Counted from the first letter of the stretch, positions 53,597 to 62,521 are shown. The stretch: DNA of 64,000 bases from Streptomyces sp. 6-11-2 (GCF_006540305.1 NZ_BJOR01000001.1:7068001-7132000); one strand, 5' to 3'. A program made the numbers and translations. Notes: generated from the letters alone by a model not told the origin.

Positions 53597-55219
53597 GTGA
53601 GCCCGCACCACGCACAGGAGCACACGCGGAACACGGGGGACCCGGAGGGCAGGGCAGACCCGGGCGCGGAGCGCACTGAAAGGGGCTCCGGGCACGGCCC
53701 GGCCCGCAGGCGGTTCCTCGGCCTGTGCGCCGGGGCCGGACTGGGCGCGGCGGCCGTCGCCTGCGACCACACGTCCGCGAACCGGCCGTCCCCCGCGACG
53801 GACAGCCGCCGCCCCGAGGCGGACCGGGACCGCTCGGGGACCCGGGACTGGCGGATCGGCTCCCTCGGCCCGCCGGACGCGGTGGCCGGCTACACCGACC
53901 GGATCAGCGTCACCCCGGGCCAGGAGTGCGGCCTGCACGTGTCGACCACGGCGTCCTCCTTCCGTGTCTCGGCCTTCCGCGTCGGCTGGTACGGCGGCAG
54001 CCACGCGCGGCTCGTGTGGCGCTCGGCGCGGGTGCGCGGACGCGCGCAGCCGGCCGCCCGGACGCTGTCGGCCACCCGCACCGTCCGCGCCGACTGGCCG
54101 CGCACCCTGGCCTTCGGCACCGAGGACTGGCCCGAAGGCGCCTACCTGCTGCGCCTCGACGCCGACAACGGCCATCAGCGGTACGTGCCGCTCATCGTGC
54201 GCTCCACGCACGGCGCCGGCCGCACCGTACTCCTGCACGCCCCGGCGACCTGGCAGGCGTACAACCGCTGGGGCGGCTCCAGTCTGTACTCCGGCGCCTC
54301 CGGCGCGTACGCGACCCGATCCCTGGCCGTCAGCTTCGACCGGCCCTACGACGTGAACGGCGCCGAGAAGTTCCTGGTGTACGAATGGGCGGCCGTGGTC
54401 CTCGCCGAACGCCTCGGCATACCCCTCGCCTACACCACCGGCACCGATCTGCACCACGACCCCGGCGTCCTCCGCGGCGCCACCGCGCTCGTCTGCCTGG
54501 GCCACGACGAGTACTGGACGCCCGAGCAGCGCCGGCACGTCGCCGGGGCCCGCGACGCGGGCACCAACGTGGCCTTCCTCGGCGCCAACACCTGCTTCCG
54601 CCGGGTCCGCCTGGAAGCGGGCGGGGCGGGGGCCGGGCGCACCGTGGTCTGCTACAAGTCCTCCTACCGCGACGACCCCTGCTACCCGACCCGCCCGGCC
54701 CTGGTCACCACCGACTTCCGGCAGGCCCCGGGCGCCGACCCCGAGTCGTCCCTCACCGGGGTCCTGTACGAGGGATATCCGGTGGACGCCCCCTACGTCG
54801 TGCACGCGGCGGACCACTGGCTGTACGAGGGCACGGGTGCCCGCCCCGGCGAGAGCTACGGCCACCTGGTCGGAGTGGAGTACGACCGGGTCACCCCTGG
54901 ATCGCCCGCGCCCGAACCGCTGCAGATCACCGCGCACTCGCCGCTGGTGTGCGCAGGCGCCCGCAGCCACAGCGACTCGGCGTACTACACGGTGCCGAGC
55001 GGGGCGGGCGTCGTCGCCACCGGCACCATGCGCTGGGTGGAGGCGCTGATGGCCGGCACCCCCGAGGGAGGCCGCGACCACGGCATGGACGCCCGCACCC
55101 GGGCCTTCGTCACTCGTACCACGGAGAACCTGCTGCGCGCCTTCGCCGAGGGCCCCGCGGCCCGGCACCGGCCGGCACCCCGCCCCAACACGCGGCAGGT
55201 GTACGGGACGCCGGGGTGA
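53597..55219 (+). CDS. Tat-exported lipoprotein, N,N-dimethylformamidase-like
   Basis: A 540-residue exported protein. The signal region has a twin-arginine motif ARRRFLGLCAGAG and a lipobox-like AAVAC (Cys about residue 57), so it is probably a Tat lipoprotein. The mature part matches the DMFA2 large-subunit-like C-terminal domain (SAFRVGWYGGSHARLVWRS, PATWQAYNRWGGSSLY, LGHDEYWTPEQRRHVAGAR, FLGANTCFRRVRLE). True DMFase also needs a small subunit, not present here. GGGAGGC precedes GTG 53597. Confidence 0.82.
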   Translation: MSPHHAQEHTRNTGDPEGRADPGAERTERGSGHGPARRRFLGLCAGAGLGAAAVACDHTSANRPSPATDSRRPEADRDRSGTRDWRIGSLGPPDAVAGYTDRISVTPGQECGLHVSTTASSFRVSAFRVGWYGGSHARLVWRSARVRGRAQPAARTLSATRTVRADWPRTLAFGTEDWPEGAYLLRLDADNGHQRYVPLIVRSTHGAGRTVLLHAPATWQAYNRWGGSSLYSGASGAYATRSLAVSFDRPYDVNGAEKFLVYEWAAVVLAERLGIPLAYTTGTDLHHDPGVLRGATALVCLGHDEYWTPEQRRHVAGARDAGTNVAFLGANTCFRRVRLEAGGAGAGRTVVCYKSSYRDDPCYPTRPALVTTDFRQAPGADPESSLTGVLYEGYPVDAPYVVHAADHWLYEGTGARPGESYGHLVGVEYDRVTPGSPAPEPLQITAHSPLVCAGARSHSDSAYYTVPSGAGVVATGTMRWVEALMAGTPEGGRDHGMDARTRAFVTRTTENLLRAFAEGPAARHRPAPRPNTRQVYGTPG

Positions 55220-55242
55220 CCCGGTCTTTCCGGCCGTACGGG

Positions 55243-55611
55243 TCAGCGGGCCGCCAGGGCCGCCTCCAGAGTGGGGTAGCAGGGTATGAGCGTGTCCAGG
55301 CCGACGAGTTCGAGCACGCGCAGGACCGTCTCCTGGGGTGCGGCCAGGCGCAGCCGGGTGCCGCCCGCCTGTGCGGCCTGGTGGGCGGTGATGAGGGCGT
55401 TGATGCCGCTGGAGTCCATGAAGGTCACGTCACGGAGGTCGACCACCGTGCCGGGCGCGGTCTCGGGACAGGACAGCAGGACGTCGCGGAGATGTGCGCT
55501 GCCGTCGAGGTCGACCTCTCCGGCGAGGGCCACGACACAGCTGCCGTCGTCGGCCGTGGTGCGGGTGATCAGCAGCCGCTCGGGCACCGCCGGTCCCTCG
55601 GTCTCTGCCAC
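55243..55611 (-). CDS. STAS-domain anti-anti-sigma factor
   Basis: A 122-residue STAS protein (RsbV/SpoIIAA type): VALAGEVDLDGSAHLRDVLL, VVDLRDVTFMDSSGINALIT (the switch serine lies in DSSG), and TVLRVLELVGLDTLIP. Its phosphorylation state would control an anti-sigma kinase. GTG 55611 follows GAGGG; an ATG at 55635 is eight codons earlier. It is divergent from a PP2C phosphatase gene, a natural partner. Confidence 0.92.
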   Translation of the reverse strand: MAETEGPAVPERLLITRTTADDGSCVVALAGEVDLDGSAHLRDVLLSCPETAPGTVVDLRDVTFMDSSGINALITAHQAAQAGGTRLRLAAPQETVLRVLELVGLDTLIPCYPTLEAALAAR

Positions 55612-55862
55612 AGTGCCCTCACTTCTCGTGAACATCTGGCCATGGTCAGGACGATGTTGGCCATGATGTCGGGGCTTTGTGAAGCCCATGGTGAGTGGGC
55701 GTTCGTGAAGCCCGACGGGCATCGCCCCTCCCCGGCCTGGTGCACCACCCCTCACCTCGGTAAAGAATCCGCTCCGGCGGTCCTGGCGCAGCGGGTCGCT
55801 ACCCGCCGATGCCCGCCCGCGATGCTGGGATGAATCTGGCAGAACGGGAGAAAGGGGTCGCG

Positions 55863-57101
55863 GTGGAAGGTGAGTTGGTGTCGGACCCCGGGAGTGCCGC
55901 GACGGATCGCTTCGCACTGGCCCGGCGGGCGGTCGCCGCCATCGGTACGACCCTCGACGATCGCAGGACGGCGGCCGAACTCGCCGCCTTCCTGGTCGAC
56001 GAACTGTGCGACTCCGCGACTGTCGATCTCTACGGCCCGCAGGAGGGCCACCGCGAACCGGGCGAGTCCCTGCGCTCCGCCGCCGTGGCCGGGCGGCGCG
56101 ACCTCCTCGACAGCCTGGAGAAGGCCCCGCGCGACCAGGTCTCCGTCCGCGCCCTGGACGCGGGCCACCCGATCACGGCCTCGTCCACCCACGGCGGCCC
56201 GGCCCTGGCGACCCTCTCGGTGCCGCTGCTGGCCTGGGACCGGGTCTACGGGGTCGTGCTCGTCCTGCGGGCCGGCCGTCCCTTCGACGACCACGAGACG
56301 GCGGCCGTCCACCACGCGGCACGGCTGGCCGCCGCGCACATGCGGCACGCGGAGGAACAGCGCGAGGCCGGGCCGAGGGTGTGGGACCTGCGGAAAGTGC
56401 TGCCGGCCGACCCGGAGCGCATGCACCCCGACGTGGAACTGGCGGCCCGTCACGTGCCCTGCGGCACGGGCGGGCGCGTGGGCGGCGACTGGTACGAGAC
56501 GCTGCACCTGCATTCCGGCCGCGTCCTGCTGGTCGTCGGTGACGTCATGGGCCACGGCCTGGACGCGGCGGTCGACATGAACGCCTACCGCTCGACGCTG
56601 CGGTTGGTCGCCTCCACCGACCTCGCGCCGCACGGCATCCTGCGCCGGCTGGACGCCATGATGTCCGCGGAGAGCGGCCGCCGCCCGGCGACCTGTCTGC
56701 TGGCCCTGCTGGACCCGGCGGACGGAACGGCCCTGCTCGCGAGCGCGGGGCACCTGCCGCCGGTCCTCTTCCACCACGACGGCACGGCCGGGCCCGTCCC
56801 GCTGCGGGTCGGCCCCCCGATCGGCACCGGCCCCGGCACCGGGCTCGCCGCCCACGAGGCGACGAGGCTGCCCCTCGCGCCGGACGACACCCTGGTCATG
56901 TTCACCTACGGGCTGATCGAGCGGCGCGGCGAGGACATCGACACCTCGCTCGCCCGGCTCCCGGGCCTGCGGGCGGGGCCCGGTACGGAAGCCGGCGAAC
57001 TCCTGGACGGCATCCTCGGCGCATTCCTGTGCGCCCCGGGCTCCGGCCGGTCGGACGACGACGTCGCGGTGCTCGCGGCCCGCCTGCGCCCTCGGCCGTG
57101 A
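55863..57101 (+). CDS. GAF-SpoIIE PP2C phosphatase
   Basis: A 412-residue protein: N-terminal GAF-like domain (AFLVDELCDSATVDLYG, LATLSVPLLAWDRVYGVVLV) and a C-terminal SpoIIE phosphatase (GRVGGDWYETLHL, LLVVGDVMGHGLDAAVDMN, LASAGHLPPVLFHHDG, LVMFTYGLIERR; here the last motif has Tyr instead of the usual metal-binding Asp of SDGL). That substitution may alter activity. GTG 55863 is chosen for AAAGGGG upstream; ATG 55830 or 55809 are alternatives. Divergent from the STAS gene. Confidence 0.88.
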   Translation: MEGELVSDPGSAATDRFALARRAVAAIGTTLDDRRTAAELAAFLVDELCDSATVDLYGPQEGHREPGESLRSAAVAGRRDLLDSLEKAPRDQVSVRALDAGHPITASSTHGGPALATLSVPLLAWDRVYGVVLVLRAGRPFDDHETAAVHHAARLAAAHMRHAEEQREAGPRVWDLRKVLPADPERMHPDVELAARHVPCGTGGRVGGDWYETLHLHSGRVLLVVGDVMGHGLDAAVDMNAYRSTLRLVASTDLAPHGILRRLDAMMSAESGRRPATCLLALLDPADGTALLASAGHLPPVLFHHDGTAGPVPLRVGPPIGTGPGTGLAAHEATRLPLAPDDTLVMFTYGLIERRGEDIDTSLARLPGLRAGPGTEAGELLDGILGAFLCAPGSGRSDDDVAVLAARLRPRP

Positions 57102-57240
57102 GGGGCCGTGCGGGCTGCCCGGCGTCCGAATGATCCGTCGTGCACGCGCAGAGATGATGACGTTGCTTCGCTGTCCGGCGGGCAGCTGCCGAGATCATGC
57201 CGGCGCTCCTGGCGGACCACCAGCCTTCCGTCTTCCTTCT

Positions 57241-57318
57241 GAGCAGGGCCTGATCTGGGCTCCGAGCAGGGCCTGAGCAGGGCCTGAGCTGGGCCTGAGC
57301 TGGGCCTGAGCTGGGCCG
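57241..57318. repeat. 11-bp tandem array (GAGCNGGGCCT)
   Basis: About seven head-to-tail units of GAGCAGGGCCT or GAGCTGGGCCT, one of them interrupted (GATCTGGGCTCC). It lies in non-coding sequence downstream of the phosphatase gene (stop 57101) and before the convergent small membrane protein (stop 57380). Confidence 0.85.
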
Positions 57319-57379
57319 ATCAACCTGCCGCCGCCGTGAGCGCGGTGCCCCAGCGGTCGCGCTCGCGGCGGTCGACAGG

Positions 57380-57592
57380 TCAGGACAGCGCCAGCATGAG
57401 CGCGGCCGCCACGGTGAGGGCCGCCAGCGGCAGCATGACCAGGCGTGCGCGTTCCCACCAGGCCGTCCGGCCGTCGTCGCTCCGGTGCCAGGGGCGATCG
57501 ACGCGGAGCCCGGCGTCCGGAACGGTGAGGGCCCGGCCGGAGCCGAGCAGCGAGCGGCACCAGGGGCATTCGCCGTCCTCCCACGCTTCCAT
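57380..57592 (-). CDS. Small membrane protein with CPWC motif
   Basis: A 70-residue protein: N-terminal MEAWEDGECPWCRSLLGSG with a CxxC (CPWC) thiol pair, a basic middle, and one C-terminal membrane helix (LVMLPLAALTVAAALMLALS) ending the protein. A zinc or redox role for the CPWC pair is inferred. ATG 57592 has no strong ribosome site; the frame continues upstream without coding character. Confidence 0.55.
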   Translation of the reverse strand: MEAWEDGECPWCRSLLGSGRALTVPDAGLRVDRPWHRSDDGRTAWWERARLVMLPLAALTVAAALMLALS

Positions 57593-57735
57593 GCCGCGCT
57601 CAACGACACCCCCGGGGCCGGGCAACGCCCACGCCCACCATCGTGATGCCGCCGTCACCGAGCCGTGAGCAAGTGGTGCCCCGCGTGGTCCGGGCCGGGC
57701 TCCGGGGAACGGCCCGGCCCCTTCTCCGTCCGGAC

Positions 57736-58098
57736 TCACAGGCCCGGGAGCCCGCGCGGCACCGGCACCGCGGGGACCGCGGGGACGACCCGCGCCGCCC
57801 CTTCCGGCGGCGGCTCCCCGGAACCGACGCCCCAGGGCCGCAGCAACGGCGTGACAGGCTCCCGCCCCGTGGACGCCACGGCCGGTGGCGGCGAGCCGGC
57901 GTCCGCGAAGGACGCCCACTGCACTTGGGAGGGTTCGGGCGCGTGCCCCCCGGTGGCCCGCGCCGGCGCCAGGTCCACCGCGCGGGGCGGCGAGTGGACC
58001 GGTGACTGGTTCGAGGGCCCGCCGGTCAGTTCCGCGTAGGGCTGTTCCGCGGGGAAGTGGCCGGGCCGGCGCGGCACGGCCCGAGAAGTGCTTTCCAT
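57736..58098 (-). CDS. Possible proline-rich hypothetical protein
   Basis: A 120-residue frame from ATG 58098 (MESTSRAVPRRPGHFPAEQPY) to 57736 with strongly GC-biased third positions but a low-complexity Pro/Gly/Ala composition and no recognised domain. No good ribosome site. It may be a real but rapidly evolving gene or a chance opening; other frames here are also open. Confidence 0.35.
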   Translation of the reverse strand: MESTSRAVPRRPGHFPAEQPYAELTGGPSNQSPVHSPPRAVDLAPARATGGHAPEPSQVQWASFADAGSPPPAVASTGREPVTPLLRPWGVGSGEPPPEGAARVVPAVPAVPVPRGLPGL

Positions 58099-58246
58099 GC
58101 CGGAGCAAACGGCGCTCGCGCCGCCTGCGTACGCCTCGTGCAGCAACCCCTCACCACATCAGGTGAGGACACCGCTCGAACGGCCGCTTCCGCTCATGCG
58201 ACAAGCAGCCCAGGGCGGCAACCCGACGGGCCCTCCCCGGCCCCCG

Positions 58247-59494
58247 TCAGTTCTTCCCCGGGGTCAGCTCGGCCAGCAGCAGGGTCCGGTCGTCCGTGAC
58301 GTCGTCGGCGCCGTCGTGACCGGAGTCGGCCAGCAGCCTCCGGCACAACGACGGCAGCGCGTCCGGGTGCGCGGCGTCCGGTACGTCGTCGGTCACGGCG
58401 TCCAGGGCACCGGCGAGGCGCGAGATGCCCTGGTCGATGTCGCGGGTGCGGGACTCGACCAGACCGTCGCTGTAGAGCAGCAGCAGGGTCGGCTCGGACA
58501 GGTGCAGCACGGTCGGCTCGTAGGGGCCGGTGGCCAGTCCCAGGGGGAGACCGGCGGAGGCGAGGGCGACCGGCGCCGCCGGGCGGCCGGGACCGCGGAT
58601 CAGGGGCGGTGGATGGCCGGCGCCGACGAACGTGCAGGTGTGCAGTTCCGCGTCCCACTCCGCGTAGATGCAGGTGGCGAAGGAGGCGCCGGGCGTCGTG
58701 CCGGCGACGGCGTCCAACCGGTCCATGAGTTCGGCCGGGCTGATGTCGAGCGCCGCGAGGGTGCGGACGGCGGTCCGCAGCTGGATCATGGCCACGGCGG
58801 ACTCCGGCCCGTGGCCCATGGCGTCGCCCACGATCATGGCCAGTCGCCGGTCCCCTCGGGGCAGCACGTCGTACCAGTCGCCGCCGATGACGTTGTCCTG
58901 CCCGGCGGGCCGGTAGCCGTGTGCGACCCGGCAGCTCTCGAAGGCCTGCCCGGTCTCCGGGAGCAGACTGCGGCGGATGGCCAGCGCCGTGCGGCGTTCG
59001 CGTTCGTAGCGGCGGGCGTTGTCGAGGGCGACGCAGGCCCGGGCGCCGAGCGACTCCACCGCCACCGCCTCGCCGCGGGTGAAGGGGTCCTTGTCCGGAC
59101 CGCGTGTGCAGGCGATGAAGCCGACCGCCGCGCCGCGCAGCCGCAGCGGGACGATGAGGAACGAGGCGCTGCGCAGCAGGGCGTCCACGCCGGCGTCGTC
59201 CGGGTCGGTGCTGCGCAGCCTCTCGAAGGTGTGCCGGTCGACGCCGTCGAGCAGTTGGGTCTCTCCGGTCGCCACGGCACGCGCGTAGGGCGTGTGGCGG
59301 GGGAAGACCAGCACCTCCCCGACCGGCAGCAGGTGCTCCCAGTCCTCCGAGGTGTCCGACCCTATGCGCAGGGCGAGCCGGCGTGCCTCGATCTGAGGCG
59401 GGTCGGCGGCCGTGCGCGAGTGCTCCTCCAGCAGCCAGCGCTGGAGCAGGTACACCGAGGCCGCGTCGCAGAAACCCGGTGCGAGCGCGTGCAC
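58247..59494 (-). CDS. GAF-SpoIIE PP2C phosphatase with unclear start
   Basis: About 415 residues: GAF-like region (LDNARRYERERRTALAI linker) then SpoIIE phosphatase (IGGDWYDVLPRGD, MIVGDAMGHGPESAV, FVGAGHPPPLI, LLLYSDGLVESR). The first usable start is GTG 59494 (VHALAPGFCDAASVYL). Family-like sequence (DAIGSALDLHLTGRHV) continues for about 20 residues upstream in the same frame, which contains no ATG, GTG or TTG until past the promoter of the divergent gene. The N-terminus may be truncated or frameshifted. Confidence 0.82.
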   Translation of the reverse strand: MHALAPGFCDAASVYLLQRWLLEEHSRTAADPPQIEARRLALRIGSDTSEDWEHLLPVGEVLVFPRHTPYARAVATGETQLLDGVDRHTFERLRSTDPDDAGVDALLRSASFLIVPLRLRGAAVGFIACTRGPDKDPFTRGEAVAVESLGARACVALDNARRYERERRTALAIRRSLLPETGQAFESCRVAHGYRPAGQDNVIGGDWYDVLPRGDRRLAMIVGDAMGHGPESAVAMIQLRTAVRTLAALDISPAELMDRLDAVAGTTPGASFATCIYAEWDAELHTCTFVGAGHPPPLIRGPGRPAAPVALASAGLPLGLATGPYEPTVLHLSEPTLLLLYSDGLVESRTRDIDQGISRLAGALDAVTDDVPDAAHPDALPSLCRRLLADSGHDGADDVTDDRTLLLAELTPGKN

Positions 59495-59779
59495 GACATG
59501 ACGGCCGGTCAGGTGCAGGTCGAGCGCGGAGCCGATGGCGTCGGCCGCGGGGGAGAAGTGCGAGGGGCGGCGGAGCGGCCCTGTGGGGGGTGGACCTTCC
59601 GGCCGGCCGCGTTCTGTGTTCCGCAGGATCGTGTGCCTTCCGGGTGGGGCCGGTGGGCCGGAGGTCCGGTGGGGCGGGGACGGACAGGCCGGTCGGACCG
59701 GTCGGGCGGTACGGCGTCGTATGCCACCGGCAACTATATGATGAACAGTCAAGGTCGTTTCATAGTAGGGGAGTTGGTC

Positions 59780-60592
59780 ATGCGGGACGGAGACGGACTG
59801 CCGCGGGGCGTGGATCCGGGCAAGGCCAGCGTGGCCCGGATGTACGACGCGATGCTGGGCGGCGAGCACAACTTCGCCATCGACCGGGAGGCGGTGGCCG
59901 CCTTCACGGCGATCGATCCCCAGGTGCGCACTCTGGCCCGTGCCAACCGCGCCTTCCTGGGCCGCGCCGTGCGGTTCCTGGTGGACGCCGGGGTACGCCA
60001 GTTCATCGACCTCGGCTCCGGGATCCCCACCCAGGGCAATGTGCACGAGGTCGCCCAGGCCGCCAGCCCCGGCGCCAAGGTGGTGTACGTGGACAACGAC
60101 CCGGTCGCGGTCGCGCACAGCGAGGCCCTGCTCGCCGACAACCCGGACGCGGCGATCGTGGCCGCCGACATCCGTGATCCCGCGGGGATACTCTCCGCGC
60201 CGCAGGTGAGCAAGCTCATCGACTTCGAGGAGCCCGTCGCCGTTCTGATGATCACGATCCTGCACTTCGTCACACCGCAGGAGGACCCGGGCGGCATCGT
60301 GGCCGCCTTCCGGGACGCCCTGCCCGCGGGCAGCTGGCTGGCCCTGACCCACGCCACGGACGAGGACCGTCCGGACACGGCCGCGGCCGTCGGGCAGCTG
60401 TACCGCGACCGGGCCACCTCGCCGGTCACGGCACGCTCCCACGACGAGATCACGTCCCTCTTCGACGGCTTCGACCTGGCGGAGCCGGGGCTGGTCTACG
60501 TCCCGCTGTGGCGCCCGGACCGGGACGAGGAGATCCCGGAGGATCCGTCCCAGTTCTGGGTGTACGCCGGGGTGGGCCGCAAGAACGCGTGA
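59780..60592 (+). CDS. SAM-dependent methyltransferase, DUF574 family (second of two)
   Basis: A 270-residue paralogue of the gene at 33586-34404: VARMYDAMLGGEHNFAIDRE, FIDLGSGIPTQGNVHEVAQ (a more canonical SAM motif I), KVVYVDNDPVAVAHSEALL and VLMITILHFVTP. AGGGGAG lies seven bases before ATG 59780. The promoter region (59730-59770) is strikingly AT-rich (TATATGATGAACAG). Substrate unknown. Confidence 0.9.
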   Translation: MRDGDGLPRGVDPGKASVARMYDAMLGGEHNFAIDREAVAAFTAIDPQVRTLARANRAFLGRAVRFLVDAGVRQFIDLGSGIPTQGNVHEVAQAASPGAKVVYVDNDPVAVAHSEALLADNPDAAIVAADIRDPAGILSAPQVSKLIDFEEPVAVLMITILHFVTPQEDPGGIVAAFRDALPAGSWLALTHATDEDRPDTAAAVGQLYRDRATSPVTARSHDEITSLFDGFDLAEPGLVYVPLWRPDRDEEIPEDPSQFWVYAGVGRKNA

Positions 60593-60649
60593 ACGGCGGG
60601 TCGGGAGGCTCCGGCTCCCCGGGCCTCCCACCGTGACGGCCGTGACGGC

Positions 60650-62521
60650 TCAGGCTGGACGTATCGCGCTGTGGATGGCCCGTGGGCCCGCGAAGAAGAT
60701 CGACTCCTCGCGTATCGACGCACCCGGACTCGGGGCGTGGACCATGGTGCCGTTGCCCGCGTACAGGCCCACGTGACTGACCTCGCCGTAGAAGAAGATC
60801 AGGTCCCCCGGCTCCAGTTCGGCGAGCTGGATCGTCGCGCCGGAGCCGACCTGTTCGTGGGTGGTACGGGGCAGGGCCACGCCGGCGGCCCGCCAGGCGG
60901 TCTGGGTGAGACTCGAGCAGTCGTAGGAGCCCGGACCGGTGGCCCCCCACACGCACGGCTTGCCGATCTGGGCGCGGGCGAAGGCCAGCGCCTTGGCGGC
61001 CTTCCGCTCGTAGGCCGAGACCGGGCTGTCGCCGACGCCGTCGCCTGGGCCGGTGGCGGGGTCGGGGCCGGTGGCGGCCCCCGGCTCGCCCGCCGCTCCC
61101 GGGCCGCCGGCCTGGCTGGCGTCGAAGAGCGAGTTGCCGTCCAGCGGCGGGGTCGTGTCGAACAGTCCCGTGGCGTGCTGCTGCCACTGCGCCGCCTCCG
61201 GCTGAGGCGCGGGCCGGGGCTCCTCGGCCGGGCGCGCCCCGACGGCAGCGGGCGGCGGCGCGCTCTGTTGCGCGGCGTGCCGGGACAGCATCTCGCCGGC
61301 CCGGGCGAGCTTGTTCCGCATCCGCTCCTTGGCGGGCCGCCGCACCGCGGCCTGCCGGCGGGGCGCGACCGCGACACCCGCCCCGCCGACCACCTGGCGC
61401 CCCGCCTCGGCCACACCCGCAAACCCCGCGACGGGGCCCGCGGGCGGGGTCGCAGTGCTCGGACTTCCGATGCTGAGCACATCCATGGTCCCGGTGGCCG
61501 ACGCCTCCAGGGTCCCGGTGGGTGGTGCCTGCATGGTGCCGGTGGGGAGTACGCCCATGGTGCCGGTGGGTGGTGCCTGCATGGTGCCGGTGGGGAGTAC
61601 GCCCATGGTGCCGGTGGTCGGCGCTTCCATGGTTCCTGTCGGGAGTACCCCTGTGGTCCCGTTCGGCAGCGGGCCGATGGTGCCGGTGGGCGGCGGCTGC
61701 ATGATGCCGACGGGGAGGGCTTCCATGCTGCTGGTGGGGGGCGCCTGCATGATGTCGGCGGGGAGTGCTTCCATGCTGCTGGTGGGGGGTGCCTGCATGA
61801 TGTCGGCGGGGAGGGCTTCCATGGTGCCGGTGGGCGGTGGCTGCATGATGCCGACGGGGAGTGCTTCCATGCTGCTGGTGGGGGGTGCCTGCATGATGTC
61901 GGCGGGGAGGGCCCCCATGGTCCCCGCGGGCGGCGGCTGCATGGTCCTGTTGGGGAGTACTTCCATGGTGCCGGTGGGCACCGGTCCCGCCGTTCCGGCG
62001 GCCGGCGGTTCCATGGAGCGGGCGGTCAGTTCCGCCACGGGGGAGGCGGGCACGGCGGCGGTGGGCGCGGCGGGCAACTCCGGTGGGGGCGTGGTGTCCC
62101 GTACCGCGGCCGGCAGTTCGGGTACCGGGCCCGCCGGGCCCGCGGTCAGCTCCGGCAGAGACGCCCTGCCCGCCTCGAGGCCCAGGCTCTCGCGGACATC
62201 CGCCGGACGCCTGCTCGGCGCGGCGGCAGGGGAGTTGGCCGGGTTGGGCATACGGTCCGGCGGCAGGACCGCTGGCATGGTCGGACCCAACTGGGCGCGC
62301 CCCACGTCGAACCACTTCCTGGCCACCCGGTCGAGCGCCGGATCGGATCCCCCGGAACCGCTCCAGCCGGCCGAACCGCGCCGCGTACGTGCGCTCTTGC
62401 TCATCGCACGGGTGGCGTTGAAATTCCCCGTGGCGTTCTCCGCCTGGTCGTAGAGGCTGCTGATCCGCTGCTGGACCTCGGCGCGGCTGGGCCTGTCGTC
62501 GCTCGGTCGTTCCCGCGTCAA
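60650..62521 (-). CDS. NlpC/P60 endopeptidase-like protein with octapeptide repeats
   Basis: A 623-residue protein. Residues about 1-40 are polar (RAEVQQRISSLYDQAENAT, FNATRAM) with no signal peptide seen. Then a Pro/Ala region, 23 octapeptide repeats, a basic linker, and the C-terminal NlpC/P60 domain with catalytic Cys in GSYDCSSLTQTAW, His in GEVSHVGLYAGN and third His in MVHAPSPG. Such enzymes cut D-Glu-DAP bonds in peptidoglycan; the lack of a signal peptide makes export uncertain. TTG 62521 follows GGGAGGAG by about ten bases. Confidence 0.85.
   Translation of the reverse strand: MTRERPSDDRPSRAEVQQRISSLYDQAENATGNFNATRAMSKSARTRRGSAGWSGSGGSDPALDRVARKWFDVGRAQLGPTMPAVLPPDRMPNPANSPAAAPSRRPADVRESLGLEAGRASLPELTAGPAGPVPELPAAVRDTTPPPELPAAPTAAVPASPVAELTARSMEPPAAGTAGPVPTGTMEVLPNRTMQPPPAGTMGALPADIMQAPPTSSMEALPVGIMQPPPTGTMEALPADIMQAPPTSSMEALPADIMQAPPTSSMEALPVGIMQPPPTGTIGPLPNGTTGVLPTGTMEAPTTGTMGVLPTGTMQAPPTGTMGVLPTGTMQAPPTGTLEASATGTMDVLSIGSPSTATPPAGPVAGFAGVAEAGRQVVGGAGVAVAPRRQAAVRRPAKERMRNKLARAGEMLSRHAAQQSAPPPAAVGARPAEEPRPAPQPEAAQWQQHATGLFDTTPPLDGNSLFDASQAGGPGAAGEPGAATGPDPATGPGDGVGDSPVSAYERKAAKALAFARAQIGKPCVWGATGPGSYDCSSLTQTAWRAAGVALPRTTHEQVGSGATIQLAELEPGDLIFFYGEVSHVGLYAGNGTMVHAPSPGASIREESIFFAGPRAIHSAIRPA
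61463..62014 (-). repeat. In-frame 24-bp (octapeptide) repeat array inside the NlpC/P60 gene
   Basis: Twenty-three uninterrupted octads of the form M-E/Q/G-x-x-P-x-x-x. Many alternate as MEALPADI / MQAPPTSS or MGVLPTGT / MQAPPTGT, making a 48-bp higher-order unit. Phase is kept exactly from 62014 to 61463. Groups of near-identical units show recent expansion. Confidence 0.9.

Noticed and set aside
61463..62014. CRISPR-like regular repeats
   Set aside because: The 24-bp units are contiguous, in frame and coding; there are no unique spacers and no cas genes.
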